Assembly: GCF_902459465.1 (NCBI RefSeq)
Contig: NC_047066.1
Location: 19,781,047 to 19,845,046, forward strand
Direction: 5' to 3'
DNA length: 64,000 bases
DNA from: Asterias rubens
Taxonomy: Eukaryota > Echinodermata > Asteroidea > Forcipulatida > Asteriidae
Below, piece by piece: positions 23,183 to 34,800 of the stretch. The position numbers and the translations under genes were made by a program. Each line of letters opens with the position of its first letter. The first letter of the stretch is position 1. A model generated the notes under the pieces. That model ran no database searches. It saw only the letters and a program-made list of their open reading frames with translations, and was not told the origin of the DNA.

Positions 23183-23397
23183 TAGACGAACTTCAGGCAT
23201 TATCAACACGTGCGCTTCGAAGATTGCCGCCACACTGCACAGTTAAGCATACCGCACATTGCACACACAATGACTTAAGCCCACCCGCCACACCGACAAT
23301 TTAAGATATATGTGTTTGCACCATTTTTGCCGTTTTGAAACCTCATATAAACCTCAAAAACACTCCCAAAAGATTCTATAACTAATATTCAACTCAC

Positions 23398-23500
23398 CTT
23401 ATTCATTTTGCAGTAGTTTTGTCAACCGAATTGGCTATAAAATACAGAATAACTGGAGAAAAAATTGGAGTCTTTCGCGGTCAGCCATTTTGTCTTCAAG
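23398..23500 (-). other. Candidate first exon with donor (minus strand)
   Basis: On the minus strand, a 5' leader carries ATGGCTGACCGC (start at 23488), a 17-codon upstream frame closed by TAG at 23435, and then GCAAAATGAATAAG|GTGAGT, where ATG AAT AAG ends in phase 0 at a consensus donor (exon end 23398). The layout is that of a first exon whose main coding sequence begins three codons before the intron. The downstream exons are not identified; minus-strand coding-like stretches at 18997 and 15787 are candidates. Confidence 0.35.
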
Positions 23501-23600
23501 GAAATGTCAACGCCCGCCGAAAAATGTGCTCATCAAAGTAGCCCTGACGTCACACTACGAGGATCATGAATGATAAAGACAGGGGACCAGTCTAATATCG
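23477..23600 (-). promoter_or_regulatory. Candidate promoter with CRE and YY1-like sites
   Basis: A perfect CRE palindrome TGACGTCA sits at 23545-23552. A YY1-like GACAAAATGGCTGACC lies about 55 bases further along the minus strand (23494-23479). These precede the candidate first exon and its GTGAGT donor. The stretch has more CpG than the flanking DNA. Promoter activity is inferred only from motif layout. Confidence 0.35.
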
Positions 23601-24039
23601 AAGGAGCGAGCCAACGTGACTAATTTGCATATCTCCATTGAGAAGGGCAAAGCACATTTTTTAAAGGGAAATACTTTTCTTGCGATAGAGGAGGGGACGA
23701 TCCCAAATAAGATACAAATATGGATAAACGGTTAAATTATAGCATTGTGATAAAACATGTCGTTGCTTTGAAGACTTTTGGAAACATGTGTGGAATGTAC
23801 GATGAAGAATTAGCTGTAAGGAAAAACCAACCCTTCGTGAACACCCCCATTAAAGAATGGAGACAAGTCCCCTTATTTTCTAGATAACTATCGATAAATC
23901 TTTGGGCAAAAAGAAATTCCCTTGTTTGACAACCAGCCCACCCCAGGCCCTGTTTTGCTTCTGCTAGAGCAAAATAAAGCAGGATGGGGGATGTACCAGT
24001 CAAGTCGTACTTGTGAGATGGTATTTTGGCTGGTAACGC
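23600..24039. other. No gene seen
   Basis: Unclassified sequence. Short open frames on the minus strand show no recognisable domain. Confidence 0.4.
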
Positions 24040-24365
24040 AACAAATATAGGTGCTTTTGATTAGCTCGATCCCTGACGGGATCCCAACAAATATAGGTGC
24101 GTTCGATAAGCTCGATCCCTGACGGGATCGCAACAAATATAGGTGCGTTCGATTAGCTCGATCCCTGCCGTAATGCGGTGCGCATTCGGAACGGCACTCG
24201 GAGCCGACCCGGGCCCAATTTGCTGCTAAGCACAGAAATGTGCTCAGCATGAAAAATTTGCACTGATACAAAAAGGATTTCCCAACCAAACTTTTATTTC
24301 ATTGTTTAAGATCCATTGGCATCCCCATCCTGGGTCGACCCGGGAAAGCTAATCGAACGCACTCA
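24040..24365. mobile_element. Inverted-repeat element M8 with internal triplication
   Basis: GGTGCGTTCGATTAGCTCGA near 24140 pairs with AAAGCTAATCGAACGCACTC near 24345. On the left side, a ~54-base block (CAACAAATATAGGTGC... GATCCCTGACGGGATC) is repeated three times between 24040 and 24170. A diverged fragment of the M7 element (GCTGCTAAGCACAGAAATG) lies inside, near 24220. Confidence 0.6.
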
Positions 24366-24581
24366 TTGCTTGTAAAAGTTTGAGAAACTAGTAAGCTGCA
24401 AACTGCTTAACAACCGAAAGGACCTGATTATAAATGAAAAGCATATTTAGCGGCCTGACGTTTCGATCCATCAGAATCTTTCTCGAAGGCTAAATGACAA
24501 CAAAACAAATAGTGACATGTTTATGTTTGTTGCTACGGTCTAAACGTCCGGCAACTTACTATTTTCAAATTTTGAGGTCTC

Positions 24582-24960
24582 TTAAAGGGAAGGTACACGT
24601 TTGGTAATTACTCAACATAAAATATTTACTTAAAAACTGACTTGGTGACGAGCATTGGAGAGCTGTTGATAGTGTAAAACATTGTGGGCTACGACTTCCT
24701 CTGAAATAATGTAGTTTTTGAGAAAGAGGTAATTTCTCACAAAATAATAAAATACTTCTAGCTAGAAGTCTTTTATTCCTCTTTGAAAGCACAACAATTC
24801 GTCCAACAAGGGTGTGTTTTCTTTCATCATATTCTCGCAACTTGGATGACCGATTGAGCCCAAATTTTCACAGGCTTGTTACTGTATGCTTATGATGGGA
24901 TACACCAAGTGAGAACACGGGTCTTTGACAATTTACCAAACGTGTACACAGTGCCTTTAA
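24582..24960. mobile_element. TTAA-type MITE M1b
   Basis: A subfamily with ends TTAAAGGGAAGGTACACG and CGTGTACACAGTGCCTTTAA. Internal sequence (CATTGGAGAGCTGTTGATAG, TTTCACAGGCTTGTTACT) is shared with M1. The pair at 60300 is a closer match. Confidence 0.8.
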
Positions 24961-24977
24961 TCAAATTCGTGAATCTT

Positions 24978-25157
24978 TTTTGAGAGCGCTGTTTCTTACA
25001 TTGTGTTATACTATCAACCTCTTCCCATAACTCATTACCAAGAAAGGTTTTATGCTAATAATTATTTTGAGTAATTACCAACAGTGTTCATTGCCTTTAA
25101 TTTCAGCACTTATAATAACCAACAGTGTTCATTGCCTTTAATTTCAGCACTTATAAC
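24978..25157. mobile_element. M1 right-end fragment with short tandem duplication
   Basis: This is the right third of M1 (ACTATCAACCTCTTCCCATA to GTGTTCATTGCCTTTAA at 25100). The last ~40 bases (ACCAACAGTGTTCATTGCC ... TTCAGCACTTATAA) are duplicated immediately downstream, ending near 25157. Confidence 0.7.
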
Positions 25158-25159
25158 GA

Positions 25160-25700
25160 GTTCTTAATTTTGTCCCCCACCCACAGGTTACAAACAGGTA
25201 CAATTATTACATTTTATTCATGCCTATGTTCATTAACCTGCCCGATGACTCTTGACGAGTTGTGCTCATCTTGATTAAACACAGTATGCTTGAAATGTTT
25301 CAGGTCATTTACACATGAATCTCAACACCCCGGTGCAAGGCGTGTCATTCCACAAGGGGCCATAACGCATCTCCACACAAGACCCTTTTACCGCCATTTT
25401 TCTCTTGGCTCATACGCCAGTTGGAAGTGGTCTGCCAAGGCGTGACAAACTCTGACAGTATACAGTTCAGCTTCATCAAAGGTCTTATCATCCGTCACAA
25501 GAAGGTAGCAATGATCATCAAAATTTGTCTATGGACTGATGCAGGACATGCATGGAAATACAATCAGGAAATGCATCTGAAGGAGAGCTCAAACAGTGAA
25601 GTTTGCCGCCATTTTGAGCGCCGAGTGATAGCGTCTGAACACGGCAGGACGTGTCTAACTCAGCAAGTGGTAAGCTGTTGTACGCCGTACCCCCACCTGT
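25160..25700. other. Unclassified region with an open frame of about 100 codons
   Basis: A plus-strand frame at 25421-25723 has protein-like stretches (IKICLWTDAGHAWKYNQEM) but no recognised domain and no clear splice context. Two GCCGCCATTTT / ACCGCCATTTTT motifs (near 25390 and 25603) resemble minus-strand YY1 sites. The evidence is too weak to call a gene. Confidence 0.3.
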
Positions 25701-25704
25701 CTAT

Positions 25705-25862
25705 AATGGGTGCGTTCGTTTAGCTTCCCCGGGTCGACCCCGGTGTGTGGCTTTTTTTTTTGGTCCAGGACGAACGTGTGCAGATAATTACCCACGGTTG
25801 TCCTGTAAAAAAAAACGCCACACACCGGGGTTTACCCAGGGGTAAGCTAAACGAACGCACAT
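25705..25862. mobile_element. Inverted-repeat element related to M8
   Basis: GGTGCGTTCGTTTAGCTTCC at 25709 pairs with GGGTAAGCTAAACGAACGCAC at the right end (to 25859), and ACCCCGGTGTGTGGC pairs with GCCACACACCGGGGT. About 150 bases. Confidence 0.8.
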
Positions 25863-25881
25863 ATATACTATAATTTAATTG

Positions 25882-26013
25882 GGATAACTTTCCGTATGGC
25901 GCCACCACTTTTTCACTCATTTTTACAAAAAGGGATATATCAATCAGGTAAATTAGATACTATATTATTTTATTTCGAATGAAAAAGTGGTGGCGCCATA
26001 CGGAAACTTTTCC
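25882..26013. mobile_element. Short palindromic MITE M6, copy 2
   Basis: The ends GGATAACTTTCCGTATGGCG and CGCCATACGGAAACTTTTCC are almost perfectly complementary over some 40 bases. Confidence 0.85.
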
Positions 26014-26029
26014 GCGTTTGTAACAGTTT

Positions 26030-26345
26030 GTTATAAAATGCATATATGGTTTAGAAAGATGTTTTAAAGGTAGAATACAGTGATCCACACACATTTGCTT
26101 CAAAATTGCGTGGTTTTCCTTATACTTTAAGAACTGACACGGTCGGCCATTAAATGGGAGTCAATTATTTTTTTACTCCCATAAACGGCCGGCCGTGTTT
26201 GTCGACAAGGTAAAAGGAAAACCACGCAATTTCGAGTAATACTTGTGTGGATCATTATATTCTATTGTTAAAATATCTTTCTAATCATATGCATTTTCTT
26301 AAAAAACGGTTACAAATGCTTTTCAAAGACCTACTCGGCCGATCC
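26030..26345. mobile_element. Fold-back element (~315 bp)
   Basis: Two ~130-base arms are inverted copies: AAAATGCATATATGGTTTAG / CTAATCATATGCATTTTC, TGCGTGGTTTTCCTTATAC / AAGGAAAACCACGCAAT, and GGTCGGCCATTAAATGGGAG / CTCCCATAAACGGCCGGCC. The centre is a T/A-rich loop near 26170. The element at 49396-49612 shares the GGCC...GGGA(A/G)TCAA core and TTTCTAATC(A)ATGCATTT blocks. Confidence 0.75.
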
Positions 26346-26421
26346 AAGGTAATGTGTAAAGCCTTGTTTACACAGTTTGATTTTTTAAACGGTAAATAAA
26401 AAGACATACTTTGCGACGCAA

Positions 26422-26645
26422 TGAATAAATAATAATAGTAGTAACATAAAATTTATAAGGCGCGCAGTATCTGGAATAGATCGATTCAAAGGCGCCGGAA
26501 GCTAGTCAGCTGACAAATTAAACAGATGAGACTTGAGGTTGTGTTTGAAAGTAGAAAGATCAGGTGTGGCCCTCAGCTCGTCTGGCAAGGAATTCCAGAG
26601 ACGCGGTGCGCAGCTGGAAAAGGCACGGTCTCCGTAATGTAGCAA
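26422..26645 (-). mobile_element. LINE 3'-end fragment
   Basis: On the minus strand the frame reads YGDRAFSSCAPRLWNSLP, then DELRATPDL and TFKHNLKSHLFNL, the conserved tail after the reverse transcriptase in many LINE ORF2 proteins. It is followed by a short AT-rich repeat tail (ATTATTATTTATT) at 26422-26440. The fragment is 5'-truncated, holding about 60 codons plus the 3' untranslated tail. Confidence 0.7.
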
Positions 26646-27459
26646 TTATAGCTTCATCAGGAGTGTCCATCAAAAACTGAAATCTATCTTCCCCACCAAG
26701 AATTTAAAAGTTATATTATTTATTAATAACATAAACCAACATAATATTCATAAGGTCGTTGTTTAATGGGCAATTTAAAGCAGAAAATGGATTTCTGTTT
26801 CAACATCAGGGCGACGATGCGGGCAATTCTTTTGGCTTGACTCTAACCTAATAAACCTCTCTATAGTTCAATAAGTAGCTAGTGTGAAGAGCATCTGAAT
26901 TGGGCCAAACAATGGCGATATTATAATTAACACAACGTAAATAAAACTCAAACTCAAACTGGGTTTGAAGATACGGTATGTCCTGAGCTTATTCTTTTGG
27001 CCAGAATTAGTTCTATAGCCATTATGCAATCTATTGTACCAGTTAGATTTAAACACTGAACGTTCTACATTCCTTTGGCTATATAGATGGTACTGTACCT
27101 TTTAAACATGAGAAATACCGCTGTTTTGTGGCTAAGGCCTTGCGTTTGATCACAAAGGACCTTTCTCTGTGGTTGTACAGCATTGTTATCACCCAATTTC
27201 AAGCATATGTACAAAGGAAAACGACAAAATTCGTCCCGGAATAAATCGGGTGTACGTATAGTCCTGGTTCAAGACTCTCCTGGATTTGTAACAAGAGAGC
27301 GCGCTATCACCCCCAACGCGCTATCAACCACGAACCGCTATCACAGGAGAGTCTTGGCACATTCGTTAAATCTCCCTCAAAATCGGGGGGAAACATAATG
27401 CGCGTGCGTAGGTTTCCCGCAGAGTCCGCCCCCTTTTTTCTTTTTTTTTTTTTGGGGGG
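26646..27459. other. No gene seen; one hairpin
   Basis: Mostly unclassified. CAAGACTCTCCTGG near 27270 and CAGGAGAGTCTTGG near 27343 form a hairpin around a CGCTATCA-rich loop, perhaps a small fold-back element. A T/G homopolymer tract lies at 27430-27470. Confidence 0.45.
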
Positions 27460-28560
27460 GGGGGGAGATTTCGGAGCACAGCCGCCTACTTTTAATTTTC
27501 GGTATCAAGAAGTCTGGAAGCCGCTCTAAAACTTTGAAATTTGAATTCAGGGACATGCCAGGATGACTTTTGATTTTTCTCTGTGCACAAAAATCCCGTA
27601 GGGAGGCTTGTTGAGTTCGTTTCGGAGCACAGCCGCCTACTTTTAACTTTCGGTATCAAGAAGTCTGGGAGCCGCTCTTAAACTTTGAAATTTGAATTCA
27701 GGGACATGCCAGGATGACGCAGGTCAAAACTGCGTCTCTCTATCGTTTTTAGTTCCAGAATGATTCAAAAGCATAGCTGAAAGTTTTTATAAGTCCGGGC
27801 TTTTTTTTTCAAGGCATATATTTGTTTTCTCCAATAATGACCACATGCCGTGTGTTTCATGCATTAAATGTCCCAAATTTATGGGGTGTGTCGGGTGTAC
27901 TCCCTGGCCTGTAGCGTCGCTTTGAAAATCCTCATAGCACTAATTTTTGTACGAGAGGAAAGCCCTTGAAATTGTCCATCCAATGGGTTACAACTTGTTA
28001 AGATTGAGCAATGATTTTGGGTCAAATTGACCCGTTGTTCTTTTGATTTTCTCTGTGCACAAAAATCCCGTAGGGAGGCTTGTTGGGTTAGTTTCGGAGC
28101 ACAGCCGCCTACTTTTAATTTTCGGTATCAAGAAGTCTGGAAGCCGCTCTAAAACTTTGAAATTTGAATTCAAGGACATGCCAGGATGACGCAGGTACAA
28201 ACTGCGTCTCTCTATCGTTTTTAGTTCCAGAATGATTCAAAAGCATAGCTGAAAGTTTTTATAAGTCCGGGCTTTTTTTTTCAAGGCATATATTTGTTTT
28301 CTCCAATAATGTCCACATGCCGTGTGTTTCATGCATTAAATGTCCCAAATTTATGGGGTGTGTCGGGTGTACTCCCTGGCCTCTAGCGTCGCTTTGAAAA
28401 TCCTCATAGCACTAATTTTTGTACGAGAGGAAAGCCCTTGAAATTGTCCATCCAATGGGTCTAAACTTGTTTAGATTGAGCAATGATTTTGGGTCAAATT
28501 GACCCGTTGTACTTTTGATTTTCTCTGTGCACAAAAATCCCGTAGGGAGGCTTGTTGAGT
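27460..28560. repeat. Diverged edge units of the ~500-bp satellite
   Basis: Two to three units with ~470-base spacing (GTTTCGGAGCACAGCCGCC at about 27621 and 28090; a partial at 27465). They share the landmarks of the main array (TGTGCACAAAAATCCCGTAG, GGACATGCCAGGATGAC, ACGAGAGGAAAGCCCTTGAA) but at visibly lower identity and with different linker sequence, so this is a sister subfamily at the array edge. Confidence 0.85.
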
Positions 28561-28729
28561 TCGTTTTAAAATATCTCTCTAATCATATGCATTCTATAAC
28601 AAACGGTTTAATACGCTTTTCAAAGCTATAATTGCTACATTACACATCTTTTACAACAACGTAACATCAGACCAGGCCTTAGATCATCATCATCATTACA
28701 CATACTCTATGTTCCCAAAACTCGTCTGG

Positions 28730-28812
28730 CAAGTTACGGAGACCGTGCCTTTTCCAGCTGCGCACCGCGTCTCTGGAATTCCTTGCCAGACGAGCTGAGG
28801 GCCACACCTGAT
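28730..28812 (+). mobile_element. LINE C-terminal fragment fused to the satellite
   Basis: The plus strand reads YGDRAFSSCAPRLWNSLP and DELRATPDI, the same LINE tail as at 26422-26645 in opposite orientation. It joins directly, without a gap, to the first main-array satellite unit at CTCTCCGACAGCTCTGTGCA. Confidence 0.65.
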
Positions 28813-31800
28813 ATTCTCTCCGACAGCTCTGTGCACAAAACTCCCATAGTGGAGGTTGTTGAAATCGTTTCTGAGCAACCCCGCCTACTTGAGCTTTTTT
28901 CTATCAAGAAGTGTGCAAGTCGCCCTAAACCTTTAAAAAATGGACGCAGGAACATAACAGGATGACTATTGTACAAACTGCATCTCCCTAGCATTTTTTG
29001 GTCCAGAGTTATTCCAGAGCATTGCTGAAAGTTTTTAATTGTCCGGGCCTATTTTTGGAATGACCCCCCCCCCTTTTGTTGGTTGGAATCCTGACTGCGC
29101 CGTATCTTTGTATACGTTGTATACACGCACAGTGTACGTCAATTTCTAATGGGTGCCTGCTCGCGCCGTAGCATCTGGCCCCTAAGTTTTTAATTGTCCG
29201 GGCCTATTTGTTGGTTGGAATCCTGACTGCGCCGTGTCTTTGTATACGTTGTATACACGCACAGTGTACGTCAATTTCTAATGGGTGCCTGCTCGCGCCG
29301 TCGCATCTGGCCCCACCTTAAAAATCGTCAGAGCATTAAGTTTTGTACGAGAGGAAAGCCCTTGAACATGGCAATCCCGTGGTGGTAAAATTTTGAAGAT
29401 TGAGCATGATACTGGGATCAAAATTACCCATTGTACATTTTGTTTTTCTCTCCGACAGCTCTGTGCACAAAACTCCCATAGTGGAGGTTGTTGAAATCGT
29501 TTCTGAGCAACCCCGCCTACTTGAGGTTTTTTCTATCAAAAAGTGTGCAAGTCGCCCTAAACCTTTAAAAAATGGACGCAGGAACATGCCAGGATGACTA
29601 TGGTACAAACTGCATCTCCCTAGCATTTTTGGGTCCAGAGTTATTCCAGAGCATTGCTGAAAGTTTTTAATTGTCCGGGCCTATTTTTGGAATGACCCCC
29701 CCTATTGTTGGTTGGAATCCTGACTGCGCCGTGTCTTTGTATACGTTGTATACACGCACAGTGTACGTCAATTTCTAATGGGTGCCTGCTCGCGCCGTCG
29801 CATCTGGCCCCGCCTTAAAAATCGTCAGAGCATTAAGTTTTGTACGAGAGGAAAGCCCTTGAACATGGCAATCCTGTGGTGGTAAAATTTTGAAGATTGA
29901 GCATGATACTGGGATCGAAATTACCCGTTGTACATTTTGTTTTTCTCTCCGACAGCTCTGTGCACAAAACTCCCATAGTGGAGGTTGTTGAAATCGTTTC
30001 TGAGCAACCCCGCCTACTTGAGGTTTTTTCTATCAAGAAGTGTGCAAGTCGCCCTAAACCTTTAAAAAATGGACGCAGGAACATGCCAGGATGACTATGG
30101 TACAAACTGCATCTCCCTAGCATTTTGGGTCCAGAGTTATTCCAGAGCATTGCTGAAAGTTTTTAATTGTCCGGGCCTATTTTTTGAATGACCCCCCCTA
30201 TTGTTGGTTGGAATCCTGACTGCGCCGTGTCTTTGTATACGTTGTATACACGCACAGTGCACGTCAATTTCTAATGGGTGCCTGCTCGCGCCGTCGCATC
30301 TGGCCCCGCTTGAGCATGATACTGGGACCGAAATTACCCATTGTACATTTTGTTTTTCTCTCCGACAGCTCTGTGCACAAAACTCCCATAGTGAAGGTTG
30401 TTGAAATCGTTTCTGAGCAACCCCGCTTAATTGAGCTTTTTTCTATCAAGAAGTGTGCAAGTCGCCCTAAACCTTTAACAAATGGATGCAGGGACATGCC
30501 ACGATGACTAAGGTACAAACTGCATCTCTGTGGCTTTTTTAGTTCCAGAGTTATTCCAGAGCATTGCTGAAAGTTTTTAATTGTCCGGGCCTGTTTTTTG
30601 AATGACTATTAGTTTTGGTTGGGTTCCCTGACTGCGCCGTGTGTTTGTGTACATTGTATACACGCACAGTGTACGTCAATTTCTAATGGGTGCCTGCTCA
30701 CGCCGTCGCATCTAGCCCCGCCTTAAAAATCGTCAGAGCATTATGTTTTGTACGAGAGGAAAGCCCTTGAACATGGCAATCCTGTGGTGGTAAAATTTTG
30801 AAGATTTTGAAGATTGAGCATGATACTGGGACCGAAATTACCCATTGTACATTTTGTTTTTCTCTCCGACAGCTCTGTGCACAAAACTCCCATAGTGAAG
30901 GTTGTTGAAATCGTTTCTGAGCAACCCCGCTTAATTGAGCTTTTTTCTATCAAGAAGTGTGCAAGTCGCCCTAAACCTTTAAAAAATGGACGCAGGAACA
31001 TGCCAGGATGACTATGGTACAAACTGCATCTCCCTAGCATTTTTGGGTCCAGAGTTATTCCAGAGCATTGCTGAAAGTTTTTAATTGTCCGGGCCTATTT
31101 TTTGAATGACTATTATTTTTGGTTGGGTTCCCTGACTGCGCCGTGTGTTTGTGTACATTGTATACACGCACAGTGTACGTCAATTTCTAATGGGTGCCTG
31201 CTCACGCCGTCGCATCTAGCCCCGCCTTAAAAATCGTCAGAGCATTAAGTTTTGCACGAGCGGAAAGCCCTTGAACATGGCAATCCTGTGGTGGTAAAAT
31301 TTTGAAGATTTTGAAGCTTGAGCATGATACTGGGATCGAAATTACCCATTGTACATTGTGTTTTTCTCTCCGACAGCTCTGTGCACAAAACTCCCATAGT
31401 GGAGGTTGTTGAAATCGTTTCTGAGCAACCCCGCCTACTTGAGGTTTTTTCTATCAAGAAGTGTGCAAGTCGCCCTAAACCTTTAACAAATGGACGCAGG
31501 AACATGCCAGGATGACTATGGTACAAACTGCATCTCCCTAGCATTTTTTGGTCCAGAGTTATTCCAGAGCATTGATGAAAGTTTTTAATTGTCCGGGCCT
31601 ATTTTTTGAATGACCCCCCCCCCTGTTGTTGGTTGGAATCCTGACTGCGCCGTGTCTTTGTTTACGTTGTATACACGCACAGTGTACGTCAATTTCTAAT
31701 GGGTGCCTGCTCACGCCGTCGCATCTAGCCCCGCCTTAAAAATCGTCAGAGCATTAAGTTTTGTACGAGAGGAAAGCCCTTGAACATGGCAATCCTGTGG

Positions 31801-34800
31801 TGGTAAAATTTTGAAGATGTTGAAGCTTGAGCATGATACTGGGACCGAAATTACCCATTGTACATTTTGTTTTTCTCTCCGACAGCTCTGTGCACAAAAC
31901 TCCCATAGTGAAGGTTGTTGAAATCGTTTCTGAGCAACCCCGCTTAATTGAGCTTTTTTCTATCAAGAAGTGTGCAAGTCGCCCTAAACCTTTAACAAAT
32001 GGATGCAGGGACATGCCAGAATGACTAAGGTACAAACTGCATCTCTCTGGCTTTTTTAGTTCCAGAGTTATTCCAGAGCATTGCTCAAAGTTTTTAATTG
32101 TCCGGGCCTATTTTTTGAATGACTATTAGTTTGTCGCATCTAGCCCCGCCTTAAAAATCGTCAGAGCATTATGTTTTGTACGAGAGGAAAGCCCTTGAAC
32201 ATGGCAATCCTCTGGTGGTAAAATTTTGAAGATTGAGCATGATATGGGATCGAAATTACCCGGTTTACTTTTTGTTTTTTTCTCCGACAGCTCTGTGCAC
32301 AAAACTCCCATAGTGGAGGGTGTTGAAATCGTTTCTGAGCAACCCCGCTTACTTGAGCTTTTTTCTACCAAGAAGTGTGCAAGTCGCCCTAAACCTTTAA
32401 CAAATGGATGCAGGGACATGCCACGATGACTAAGGTACAAACTGCATCTCTGTGGCATTTTTAGTTCCAGAGTAATTCCAGAGCACTGCTGAAAGTCTTA
32501 ATTGTCCGGGCCTATTTTTTGAATGACTATTAGTTTTGGTTGGGTTCCCTGACTGCGCCGTGTGTTTGTGTACATTGTATACACACACAGTGTACGTCAA
32601 TTTCTAATGGGTGCCTGCTCACGCCGTCACATCTAGCCCCGCCTTAAAAATCGTCAGAGCATTAAGTTTTGTACGAGAGGAAAGCCCTTGAACATGGCAA
32701 TCCTGTGGTGGTAAAATTTTGAAGATTTTGAAGCTTGAGCATGAGACTGGGACCGAAATTACCCATTGTACATTTTGTTTTTCTCTCCGCCAGCTCTGTG
32801 CACAAAACTCCCATAGTGAAGGTTGTTGAAATCGTTTCTGAGCAACCCCGCTTAATTGAGCTTTTTGTTCTATCAAGAAGTGTGCAAGTCGCCCTAAACC
32901 TTTAACAAATGGATGCAGGGACATGCCAGAATGACTAAGGTACAAACTGCATCTCTCTGGCTTTTTTAGTTCCAGAGCTATTCGAGAGCATTGCTGAAAG
33001 TTTTTAATTGTCCGGGCCTAAATTTTGAATGACTTTTATTTTTGGTTGGGTTCCCTGACTGCGCCGTGTGTTTGTGTTAATTGTATACACGCACAGTGTA
33101 CGTCAATTTCTTTTGGGTGGCTGCTCACGCCGTCGCATCTAGCCCCGCCTTAAAAATCGTCAGAGCATTAAGTTTTGTACGACAGGAAAGCCCTTGAACA
33201 TGGCAATCCTGTGGTGGTAAAATTTTGAAGATTTTGAAGCTTGAGCATGATACTGGGATCGAAATTACCCATTGTACATTGTGTTTTTCTCTCCGACAGC
33301 TCTGTGCACAAAACTCCCATAGTGGAGGTTGTTGAAATCGTTTCTGAGCAACCCCGCTTACTTGAGCTTTTTTCTACCAAGAAGTGTGCAAGTCGCCCTA
33401 AACCTTTAACAAATGGATGCAGGGACATGCCACGATGACTAAGGTACAAACTGCAACTGTGGCATTTTTAGTTCCAGAGTTATTCCAGAGCATTGCTGAA
33501 AGTTTTTAATTGTCCGGGCCTATTTTTTGAATGACTATTATTTTTGGTTGGGTTCCCTGACTGCGCCGTGTGTTTGTGTACATTGTATACACGCACAGTG
33601 TACGTCAATTTCTAATGGGTGCCTGCTCACGCCGCCGCATCTAGCCCCGCCTTAAAAATCGTCAGAGCATTAAGTTTTGTACGAGAGGAAAGCCCTTGAA
33701 CATGGCAATCCTGTGGTGGTAACATTTTGAAGATTTTGAAGCTTGAGCATGATACTGGGATCGAAATTACCCATTGTACATTGTGTTTTTCTCTCCGACA
33801 GCTCTGTGCACAAAACTCCCATAGTGGAGGTTGTTGAAATCGTTTCTGAGCAACCCCGCTTACTTGAGCTTTTTTCTACCAAGAAGTGTGCAAGTCGCCC
33901 TAAACCTTTAACAAATGGATGCAGGGACATGCCACGATGACTAAGGTACAAACTGCATCTCTCTGGCTTTTTTAGTTCCAGAGTTATTCCAGAGCATTGC
34001 TGAAAGTTTTTAATTGTCCGGGCCTATTTTTTGAATGACTATTAGTTTTGGTTGGGTTCCCTGACTGCGCCGTGTGTTTGTGTACATTGTATACACGCAC
34101 AGTGTACGTCAATTTCTAATGGGTGCCTGCCCACGCCGTCGCATCTAGCCCCGCCTTAAAAATCGTCAGAGCATTATGTTTTGTACGAGAGGAAAGCCCT
34201 TGAACATGGCAATCCTCTGGTGGTAAAATTTTGAAGATTGAGCATGACATGGGATCGAAATTACCCGGTTTACATTTTTTTTTCTCCGACAGCTCTGTGC
34301 ACAAAACTCCCATAGTGGAGGTTGTTGAAATCGTTTCTGAGCCACCCCGCTTACTTGAGCTTTTTCCTATCAAGAAGTGTGCAAGTCGCCCTAAACCTTT
34401 AACAAATGGATGCAGGGACATGCCACGATGACTAAGGTACAAACTGCATCTCTGTGGCATTTTTAGTTCCAGAGTTATTCCAGAGCATTGCTGAAAGTTT
34501 TTAATTGTCCGGGCCTATATTTTGAATGACTATTAGTTTTGGTTGGGTTCCCTGACTGCGCCGTGTGTTTGTGTTAATTGTATACACGCACAGTGTACGT
34601 CAATTTCTATTGGGTGCCTGCTCACGCCGTCGCATCTAGCCCCGCCTTAAAAATCGTCATAGCATTATGTTTTGTACGAGAGGAAAGCCCTTGAACATGG
34701 CAATCCTGTGGTGGTAAAATTTTGAAGATTTTGAAGCTTGAGCATGATACTGGGACCGAAATTACCCATTGTACATTTTGTTTTTCTCTCCGACAGCTCT

